From Scilla litardierei (Eukaryota > Streptophyta > Magnoliopsida > Asparagales > Asparagaceae): a stretch of 64,000 bases of DNA. A program made the position numbers and the translations under genes. The notes beneath the pieces are model-generated. The model saw only the letters and a program-made list of their open reading frames with translations. It made no database searches and was not told the origin of the DNA. Where the stretch lies: assembly GCA_030789695.1 (NCBI GenBank), contig CM061140.1, positions 172,012,319 to 172,076,318 on the forward strand. Direction: 5' to 3'. Below are positions 37,599 to 46,539 of this stretch, in pieces; position 1 is the stretch's first letter, and every line of letters starts with the position of its first letter.

Positions 37599-38813
37599 TT
37601 TCTTAGGACCCAATGTCCTTGGGTACCATGGAATGATATTCTATCTTTAGGTACTCAAGGATAAGAGAAGGAGCAACAAATCAAATTTTAGCTCCATATT
37701 AAGTTTTTCTAGGTTCGATCCACCATGGGATACCACCCCTACCAACTCATTGATTTGCAAAGGATTTTTCATTCAAATGGAGTTGATGGTGCTTAAGAGA
37801 TGCACCAAAGTGGGGAGAGCTTAATGTTGTAAGTATATTTATACTTTTGATTTACATTGGTATCCATGTGTGTTGAATGCATGCATTGTTAGAATATCTA
37901 CATTGGTAGACTATATTACAATTGATGTCATTTTGTGCTAGAATTGTGTATGCCATAGATTTATGATGTTCTATCTATGTTTGGCATAACATTCTTGCGT
38001 ATTACTTTCGGTATCATATTTGCTACATTTGGTTTTCACATTGGATTTTTGTCTCTGATGTTGATTTCATCGCTCGACGATTAACTTGGTTAAATAGAAA
38101 TTCTTTCTATGGAAACATAGAATTATTTTCCATGCACTATTTAACTAAGAATGTTGATATTGGAGAGTATGTTCCATAACTCAATAAGTGAAATTGATTT
38201 GAGTTGTGATGATTTCGTTTTTCGATTTTCGCCTATGGCTTGATGATTTCGTTTTTCGATTTTCGCCTATGGTTTGATGATTTCGGTTTTTGATTTTCGC
38301 CTATGGTTTGATGATTTCGTATTTCGATTTTCGCCTATGGCTTGATGGTTTCGTTTTTCGATTTTCGACTATGGTCACATTGGCACGCTTTGATTTTCTT
38401 CGATATTTTACATTTGGTATTTTACTTTGGTGTAATTTGGACCGTGGTCGTATTCTTAGACTCTCATGCTTTAATTTCTTAGCCATTGAAATTTTGTCGT
38501 TGTTCTCCTCCCGCTCTTTTTGCTAATGCCAAAGGGGGAGAGAATGCATAATAATGACAATGTGCTAATTGATATCAAAGCAATTTACCATGAATCTAAG
38601 TTGATATGTTAGATTCAGGGGGAGTTAAGATATAAAATGGATTTAGATCCTAAATTGCGATAATAGGATTCATAGTTTATATTTCCCTCGTCTGCTTGAT
38701 GCATTTGAATATTATTGAATACGGAACTAACGTGTCATCAATGCAGGGGGAGTAAGTAAATTTCTTATTGAATCATTATTATTGATTATTATTTATTTTG
38801 GTTTGTCATCACC
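37599..38813 (+). other. Non-coding 3' part of the SIRE-like element
   Basis: 1.2 kb between the gag end and the polypurine tract, where about 4 kb of pol would be expected. No protease, integrase or RT motif in any frame. It contains a 34-bp tandem array and two further GGGGGAG motifs (about 38618 and 38745). Confidence 0.8.
38207..38376. repeat. 34-bp tandem repeat, five copies
   Basis: Unit TGATGATTTCGTTTTTCG.. plus 16 more bases ending CTATGGYT, five times without gaps. Copies differ at one to four positions. Confidence 0.93.
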
Positions 38814-38827
38814 AAAAAGGGGGAGAA
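38814..38827 (+). promoter_or_regulatory. Polypurine tract of the SIRE-like element
   Basis: AAAAAGGGGGAGAA directly before the right LTR, the form typical of SIRE/Maximus copia elements. Confidence 0.9.
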
Positions 38828-41542
38828 TGTTGAGTATTGATTCCCCGAATTTGGTTTTGGATGAAGAGCAAACATAAATATTGTGATCTAACTGTTTGTA
38901 AGCGCAGTTATGAAGATCGTCGCCAAAAGAATACGAACATCCAAAGCGACGTCTCAAGACTTCTCAATACGCGTGATCGTGTGCCTAAAGTTTCGTTGAA
39001 GCTCAAGGACCTTTTTAGAAGTCAAGAAGAATGAAGATTGAAGCTTTGAAGACGGTTCGTCATGTATTATTTATTGTCTTCTAGCTTCATTGATTAGAAT
39101 GTTAAGCCTTGAGTAGGACTTACATTATTATCTTCATTTCGCTCATATCTTAGAGCTAGGACTATCATAAAAGCCATTAGAATCTTTCCCGAAGCCTATC
39201 GCTTCTTCCCTCGGCTTCTAGTGCATGTTAGTTGGTTCAAGAAGAAGAACCAACCGACTAGATGACGATCTAGTTGGTCGGCAATTCCTCTTGAACCGAC
39301 TAGAATGCCTTGCTCATTTCAGTCCAGATTTGTTGATCAATTAGTCGGTCAAAGAAGAGTCACCGACCGACTAGATGACGATCTAGTCGGTTAGGAATCC
39401 TTCTCAGACCGACTAGTTATCATTACCTAAATTCAGCCTGAGTTACTGTTTCGAGTTAGTCGGTCAAAGAACGTTTGTCGACCGACTAGTTGAGAAACTA
39501 GTCGGTCAGCATTTGTTCTTAAACCGACTAAATCAACTTGAAGTCAGCCTTCTATATTTCGACTGTTAGTCGGTCAAAGATCATTCACCGACCGACTAGT
39601 TGAGAAACTAGTCGGTCGGCAAGTCTTCTGAGACCGACTAGTTGTCATCTCCTGTACTTCGACCTTTTGGCTGTTCAACCGTTAGTCGGTCTACGTTGTA
39701 TCACCGACCGACTAGTTGATGAACTAGTCGGTCAGTGATCCTTCTTTGACCGACTAGTCTGGTTCAGAATAGAGCCGTTGGGAACTTTTCCAACACGATT
39801 TTCCTTGCCTCTATAAATACAAACCTGATTCGTTTGAGGCAAGGTTAGAGGTCCAATATACAAGTAATTTCAGACCTAAGAGAAGAGTTTTCTCAAGCTA
39901 ATTCTAAGCTCTCTCTTCTCACCAAGAATCTCTCCATTCACTCTTTGAGCAAATTCCTCAAGAGAGATTCTCTCCATTGTGAGCCTTTCAAGCCAAGAGC
40001 TTGATTCTAGGTCATCAACTCCACCCTAGGCTTCCATTGCTGGTCGACTTCTTGAAGCTAGGGTTTGGTGGCATCATCTTCCCCAAAATCTTCTTGAAGC
40101 TAGGGTTTGATCGGCATCATCTTCATTTCGCTCATATCTTAGAGCTAGGACTATCATAGAAGCCATTAGAATCTTTCCCGAATCCTATCGCTTCTTCCCT
40201 CGGCTTCTAGTGCATGTTAGTTAGTTCAAGAAGAAGAACCAACGGATTAGATGACGATCTAGTCGGTCGGCAATTCCTCTTGAACCGACTAGAATGCCTT
40301 GCTCATTTCAGCCCAGATTTGTTGATCAATTAGTCGGTCAAAGAAGAGTCACCGACCGACTAGATGACGATATAGTCGGTTAGGAATCCTTCTCAGACCG
40401 ACTAGTTATCATTACCTAAATTCAGCCTGCATTACTGTTTCGAGTTAGTCGGTCAAAGAACGTTTGTCGACCGACTAGTTGAGAAACTAGTCGGTCAGCA
40501 TTTGTTCTTAAACCGACTAAATCAACTTGAAGTCAGCCTTCTATATTTCGACTGTTAGTCGGTCAAAGATCATTCACCGACCGACTAGTTGTGAAACTAG
40601 TCGGTCGGCAAGTCTTCTGAGACTGACTAGTTGTCATCTCCTGTACTTCGACCTTTTGGCTGTTCAACCGTTAGTCGGTCTACGTTGTATCACCGACCGA
40701 CTAGTTGATGAACTAGTCGGTCAGTGATCCTTCTTTGACCGACTAGTCTGGTTCAGAATAGAGCCGTTGGGAACTTTTCCAACACGATTTTCCTTGCCTC
40801 TATAAATACAAACCTGATTCGTTTGAGGCAAGGTTAGAGGTCCAATATACAAGTAATTTCAGACCTAAGAGAAGAGTTTTCTCAAGCTAATTCTAAGCTC
40901 TCTCTTCTCACCAAGAATCTCTCTCTTCACTCTTTGAGCAAATTCCTCAAGAGAGATTCTCTCCATTGTGAGCCTTTCAAGCCAAGAGCTTGATTCTAGG
41001 TCATCAACTCCACCCTAGGCTTCCATTGCTGGTCGACTTCTTGAAGCTAGGGTTTGGTGGCATCATCTTCCCCAAAATCCATCTTTGCCCCGATTTGGTA
41101 AGATTTACTCAAGGCATAGGATTTTGTGGTAAGTGTTTCTTTATTTCATTTCAATCGTTATTTGAATTGTTCTCTCGGTTGTGAGAGAAGTGTGTGATCC
41201 CGGGTTGTGGGAGTCACATTTGTATTGTGTATGATTTGGTCTTGTGAAGGTTTTTCACAAGAATTTCATAGTGCTAAATCTTGAGTTAGGGTTTCTAACT
41301 CAAGTATCCGGATGGGATCCGGGTGGTTGGGATGTAGGATCACTAGAAACAAGTCAGGGAGACTTGGGTGGATCTGAACCCGTTACATGCTTTGTTTGCG
41401 TTTGTTAATTCTTGTTGATTGTTGTTTATTCCGCATTGTCGTTTGTTTCTTGCACAATAATTAGGAATAACTATCTTGATTATTTTAAAGTACTATTCAC
41501 CCCCCCTCTAGTACATGTGCAGTAGCTTCACAGGGCATTACA
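38828..41542 (+). repeat. 3' LTR of the SIRE-like element, internally duplicated
   Basis: 2,715 bp, about 990 bp longer than its partner. It follows the left LTR to the equivalent of about 34893 (here about 40090), has a short scrambled piece repeating TTCTTGAAGCTAGGGTTT, and from about 40118 restarts at the equivalent of about 33937 and runs to the end. As a result it carries two palindrome arrays and two TATA boxes. Confidence 0.92.
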
Positions 41543-42229
41543 AGTACAAAGTCCAAGAGTTCATAGTTATAGTCCATACATAAAAATAGGAAAAGTACAA
41601 CTTCAAAAACCTACGAAGGTTCCTTAGACGAAGTTTTCATGGAAGTGCCACAAATACACCATCCCCTCCGTATGTAAAGCAACGCCGATCTCTGGTCTTG
41701 TACATTTACATTTATTCCTCACTACATTTTTCATTCAAAAGAAAAGAAATGCAGGAAAAATAAAAGGAGGGTGAAAAACCTAGCCGATCCAAAAAGCCAC
41801 AGATTTCCATCACATGCATTTATATTTACATCACTGGCAGTTATCAACGACCACACAGTTATAATGTATCACATATTAATGTAAACGTTACATGCATGTA
41901 GTATGTATAATCGCAAATAAATTCATGCCACGAGCAATGAAAATATGCAACATCGCAGGCAGTTATAATGAAATAAAATATTTTTGTTTAATAATTATTA
42001 GACCACTGGGCAACGTCATACATCGTTAGGTTAACTGACTAACGGTAGAGCGGTCGCATGATCTTCCTAATTATTAAACGTAAAAAATAATCAATTAATC
42101 CAAGAAATACGATTAAAGATGATTTACACAGATGATGAATCAGATTTATTTGGGAAATAAACGATCAGTAAATCCAATTAATTTCGCAAAATAGACTTTT
42201 ATTAAAAAACGGAAAAACCCTACTTAGGG

Positions 42230-42710
42230 TTTTGTTGCGACGAGGCACGCACGGGAAACGCGTGCGCGCGTCAGGTGCACGGTGGTGGAGTGCACGCACG
42301 CGCGCGGCAGGCGCGCAGCGGCTGGACACGCACGTGCGGGGCATGCGCACGACGGCGGGTCGCGTGTTAGGCACTGTGGGGGGGTGGACTGCGCGGCAGG
42401 CGCGGCGGGGAGTGGGCCACGCGTCGGGGGCGGCTGCTGGCCGCACCTCTCGCGGTGACGGTCCGCGCGTCGGGCGCGGCCACCTGCCGCCCCGGTCCGT
42501 GCGTTAGGCACGGCAGTTGGCTGCGCCTCAAGCGTCGACGGTCCGCGCGTCAGGCGCGTCAGTCTGCCACGCGTCAGGCGTGGCGGCTGGCCGCGCCTCG
42601 CGTGTTGGTGGGCCGCGTGTCGGTGGGCAACGCGTTGGGCGCGGCGGTTCTTTACGAGGCGTGCACGCCTCGGACGCGCGCGGGGGTTCCAAATCTTCTG
42701 GATTGATGAA
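42230..42710 (-). repeat. GC-rich degenerate repeat block in copy A
   Basis: About 480 bp of strongly GC-rich DNA in AT-rich surroundings, built of loosely repeated words such as GCGTCAGGCGCGGC and GGCTGGCCGCGCC. On the minus strand it lies 0.4-0.9 kb behind the 5' LTR, in the leader. Overlapping frames exist on both strands but are not kept in the second copy (GC-rich block at 59960-60240), so I do not call a gene. Confidence 0.7.
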
Positions 42711-43067
42711 TTTCAGAGGAAAAATTCTATTTTTATTGTAAAAATATAATTTTTAATCTTTGAAACAACATTTTTACCGCAAAAATAAGATTTTTAGCGT
42801 AAAAAAGTTGATTTTTCATCCAAAAATGATATAAAAACTCTTTTTGAAAAGAGATATATATTAAAAATGTGATTTACATTCAGATCTAAGCAAAAGAGAT
42901 AGATCTAATTTAAAGTAAATCACAAATTCATTATCATGCGCATGAAAAATTTAGATATATGGAATAAAGATTATCTCTAGATCATACCCTCCAGATCTAG
43001 CGACGTTTGGTGAAGGAAGCCCTTTCGCGTCGCGATTCGTCCGTCGGTAGAGGTTCGGCTCAGCTGT

Positions 43068-43086
43068 GAGCGTGCTGATAACGTAT
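43068..43086 (-). promoter_or_regulatory. Probable primer binding region of copy A
   Basis: On the minus strand ATACGTTATCAGCACG directly follows the 5' short LTR. The second copy has ACACGTTATCAGCATG at the same place (60566-60581). TTATCAGCACG after a short LTR recurs in plant retroelements; I cannot assign the tRNA. Confidence 0.5.
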
Positions 43087-43184
43087 TGTGAGCAAGGTTG
43101 ACGGCTAGGAAACCCCTAGCCTCATATATATAATAAACAATGGGGGTGGATTCCCAATAGACCCATTAGGCCTATCTCATAACA
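43087..43184 (-). repeat. 5' short LTR of copy A
   Basis: 98 bp, TGTGAGCAAGG..CATAACA on the plus strand. Partner of 15865-15946 and related to 60582-60708. Confidence 0.78.
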
Positions 43185-43389
43185 CAGTGACCATTTATTT
43201 TGTTATTCACAATATTTCCTTTAAAAGTTTGCGCTATGGGTTACTTTGTTTATTCATGTATTTTGGCCTATTCTTTCTTTATTTCTTTCTATTTAAATGG
43301 TTCTTAACTTTACTAACAATGCACATCGTTAATTAATTAGTGATTAGCACGTAGTTAAGGTGGCTTGTTCTACATTATGTGAACATTGA

Positions 43390-45510
43390 GTAAAGAATTA
43401 ATCCGTGCAACTCGTGCACAAAGTGCACGGCATGGAAAAAAACCTCACGATGAGGTGCACGCACATAACCGTAAAGGAGCGATAAGTGTGGGTGGGTGTG
43501 CCGGTATCGTAGGGGATAAAGGTGCAATAGTCAAACACTTAAATAAGTGGCTGGGGGGCGTGTGTGTGTGTGTTTTGGTTTTTTTGGGGGAATGGCAACC
43601 GTGTAAATAAGTGGCTTGGTGGGGGCTTTTAGGGGGGTTTGTCTCAGTCAGCTTGTGATTGTGACAAACATGTCCACCTTGGACAATACTAGGTGGACAT
43701 CCCTTGTTTGTATAATAGACTAGAAATAACACGTGCACATAGTGCATGGTGCAAAAACAATCCCAACGAACATGATGCGATGAACGTGCCAATCGAAAAG
43801 GAGTGAAAATTGTGTGTTTGTTTGTTTGTGTGTCGGTATCATCGTGGGTAAAAGGTGCACCCAAACCGGATCAAATGGAAAGAGTGGGTGTGAGTGTAGA
43901 TATTGTCCGTGGGGTTTTTTGATTTTTTGAGTAGTGGGTGTGAAGTTGGTTCTTGTTTTATGGTGGGATGGTGTATTTATGGGTTTTTTTTGCACTTTGA
44001 GCCATTGGGTGAGGTTGAGTCTCATGTGGCTCGCATACAAAATATGACTAGGACATAGACGCCACATAGAACAACTTCATTATTTGTATAGAGGACTAGA
44101 AATAATCTGTGCACAACGTGCACGGACACTCCAAAACCGAACTCACACTCTTAAGACACGGGCCATACATTGGTGTTTCGGTGGGTGCAAAACTGGTGAA
44201 AATCAGAAGAGAGTGTGTGAATGTGGGTATTTTCTTGAGGTATTTGGGTATTTTGATTGAGCTTGTGTTTTTGGGTGTGTTAGTTTTGGGTGTGTTTTGG
44301 GGGCGAGTGTGGGTTTTTGGGTATTCTTGGTATTGTGGTTTTTTTGATGAGGATGTCACATGTGGCATCCCATGTGATGATGTGACATTGCCACATGGGA
44401 CAAACATGCCACATGAGACAAACCTCCTCAAATGTATAATAGAAACAAATAACCAATGAACATAGTGCACAGTGCAAAAAAAATCCACACGAACAGGTTG
44501 TGATGAACGCGCATAACAGAAAAGTAGTGAGATGTGTGTGTGTGTGTCGGCATCGTCGGTGGGTGGGTGGGGTAAAAGGTGCACCCAATCCGGATCGAAT
44601 GGAAAGAGTGTGTGTCGGTGGGTATCATCGGAGGGGTTTTGGGATTTTTGAGTGGTGTGTGTGAAGTTTGGTTCTTGTTTTTGGGTGGGAGGGTATATTT
44701 GTGGGATTTTTTGGATGGACTTTGGGCCATTGGGGTGAGGTGGAGTCTCATGTTGCTCTCGTACAAAATATGACTGGGACAAAGACGCCACGTAAGACAA
44801 CTTCATCATTTGTACACAGGACTAGAAATAACACATGCACAAAGTGCACAGACACCCTAAAAATCAACCCACACATTCAGGATGCGAGACATACATGGGT
44901 GTTTTGGTGGGTGCAAAACTGGGTGAAAATGAGAAGAGAGTGTGTGAGTGTGAGTATTGTCTTGGGGTTTTTGGGTATTTTGATTGGGGGTTTTGGTTGT
45001 TTTAGTTTTGGGTGTGTTTTGGGGACGGGTGTGTGTTTTTGGGTATTTTTGGTTTTGGGTTTTTTTTTGAGGAGGTTGTCACATGTGGCAGCCCATGTGG
45101 GCGATGTGAAATTGCCACATGGGACAAACCTCTTCAAATGTATAATAGACAGAAATAACACGTGAACATAGTGCACAGTGCAAAAAAATCCCAACGAACA
45201 GGATGCGGTAAACGCGCGCAACCGAAAAGTAGTGAGAAGTGTGGATGTGTGTCGGTATCGTCGGGGGGTAAAATGTGCACTCAAACCGGATCGAATGGAA
45301 GAGAGAGAGAGTGTGTGGTTATCGTCTGGGTGGTTTTGGGATTTTTTGAGTGGTGGGTGTGAAGTTGGGTTCTTGTTTTTGGGTGGGAGAGTGTATTTGT
45401 GGGATTTTTAGGTAAACTTTGGACCATTGGGATGAGATGGAGTCTCATGTGCCTCATATACAAAATATGACTGTGCCAAGAATGCCACATGAGACAACAT
45501 TTGTATTAAG
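43390..45510. repeat. Dimeric tandem array with GTGCAC palindromes
   Basis: Two related ~350-bp unit types alternate, giving a ~720-bp period. Units of one type start near 43390, 43720, 44442 and 45151 (..AGTGCA.GGTGCAAAAAA.. CCCAACGAACA..); the other type starts near 44096 and 44822 (CTAGAAATAA..GTGCACAACGTGCACGG). All contain GTGCAC inverted pairs, T/G-rich stretches and TATAATAGACTAG. Long low-complexity frames on the minus strand recur in each unit and are artefacts. A single relative lies at about 54630-54770. Confidence 0.8.
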
Positions 45511-46044
45511 GATTACACATTCTCACATAGTAACAGAAAAATGACCAGATGTACCGTTTATTTAATTATTTGAGTGGCTCATGTGTGTCAAGCGCACTCA
45601 ATCCTTTCTCGTGTTCTGCACTGGAAACACCCGACTTAATCCTCACTGCAAAGAGACACGAGCCTAACCCTAAAAAATTAAGTGCTGTTAGAAAAAGCTA
45701 TATAAAACTATATACTAAGTATCAAACTCACATATACAATTTAAAAGCAACCATAAACAAAGAATTATTAGCAACAACACAACCAACCCCCCATTAATTA
45801 CCGGTTAATAATCCGCCAAACTTACTAATTATTTATCAAACACAAGGAGACGCCATCAAGAGAAGGTAAAATATGTTTTTGCACCCTTATTTTGAAACCG
45901 ATTTATGTTTATAACCATCCAGTTTCAAAATCTCAAAATTTCAAATCGAAATGTGCATTATAGCGGCAGGTATTGCATTTCTATTATGAACTGAATTGTT
46001 TAACATGGTATTGCTTTAAAAACAATGTATTAGATCATCCTGTA

Positions 46045-46280
46045 ATGGGACTGTGTTGCTCCTATACGTGTAAGACCATATAATCGTCCAATGCAACATG
46101 GACCATTCGATCAGACCTTCTTTTGTTCATTGTGGACCACACCACACCACTCACCTTTTTTTCTCCCTTTTTTCATCTAACTGGGTGGTGGGGCCCACAA
46201 AGAAGAAAAAAAAAAGGTCTGATCAAATAGTCTACGTCGCGGTGAACGATCTCATGTTACTATACGCATAACAGCAAATC
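46045..46280. mobile_element. MITE with ~60-bp inverted ends in the KNAT7 promoter
   Basis: The left arm (..ATAATCGTCCAATGC.. GACCATTCGATCAGACCTT) and the inverted right arm (..GATCGTTCACCGC.. GACTATTTGATCAGACCTT) pair over about 60 bp with scattered mismatches. The centre is CT- and GGGCCCAC-rich. Long arms and no coding region suggest a Mutator-type MITE. It ends about 260 bp before the KNAT7 start codon. Confidence 0.7.
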
Positions 46281-46539
46281 CGATAGCTTGTTATTATTAT
46301 TCTAAAAATGAAAGTGTATTCTCTCCCTCCGCACACCTTCACTTTTCTCTCCCATGTGCCGCTTTTTCTTCACCTTATAACAAAAGGTCATCCTCATTAT
46401 CCTCTCTCTCTCTCTCTCTCTGCCCTAAGACCACCACCCTCCTAAAGCTTGAAGCACTTTGAAAAAAGAAAGCAAAGAAAGCCTACGGTGGTCCTTCGTG
46501 TTTCTCACGTCGACCGCGGCTTGACACAAGAATTCCAGA
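46281..46539 (+). promoter_or_regulatory. Proximal promoter and 5' leader of the KNAT7-type gene
   Basis: Contains CCTTATAACAAAAGG at about 46372-46387 as a weak TATA candidate, then a CT run at about 46402-46421 of the kind common in plant 5' leaders, and the leader to the ATG at 46540. The transcription start cannot be fixed. Confidence 0.45.

Larger units (their letters stand above)
33632..41542 (+). mobile_element. Gag-only copia element, SIRE/Maximus-like
   Basis: LTRs begin TGTTGAGTATTGATTCCCC and end ..GGGCAYTACA. Flanks are AGTAT (33627-33631) and AGTAC (41543-41547), a 5-bp duplication with one mismatch. A Met-tRNA primer site follows the left LTR, and AAAAAGGGGGAGAA, the classic SIRE-type polypurine tract, precedes the right LTR. 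The interior has a broken gag and no protease, integrase, reverse transcriptase or RNase H. It was inserted into copy A of the short-LTR element. Confidence 0.92.
15865..43184 (-). mobile_element. Outer element of the nested pile, short-LTR retroelement (copy A)
   Basis: Short repeats TGTGAGCAAGGTTGACGG.. lie at 15865-15946 and 43087-43184, identical over their first ~55 bp. On the minus strand a purine run (GGATAAGGAAAAG, 15947-15959) precedes the left copy and TTATCAGCACG follows the right copy, so the element reads right to left. Its own DNA is 15865-18598, 20259-22143, 33594-33631 and 41543-43184; the rest is later insertions. A truncated relative at 54827-60708 lacks those insertions and aligns across their sites. 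No intact protein frame was found. Decayed copia pol is possible but unproven: a few short minus-strand stretches such as IPLGSKNRD in the relative weakly recall the copia integrase tail. Flanks (TGTGT, CAGTG) do not form a clear duplication. Confidence 0.7.

Noticed and set aside
44096..44809. 237-codon minus-strand frame and its neighbours at 43445-45490
   Set aside because: Repeated once per tandem unit, His/Thr/Pro low complexity from T/G-rich DNA, no domain and different lengths in each unit.
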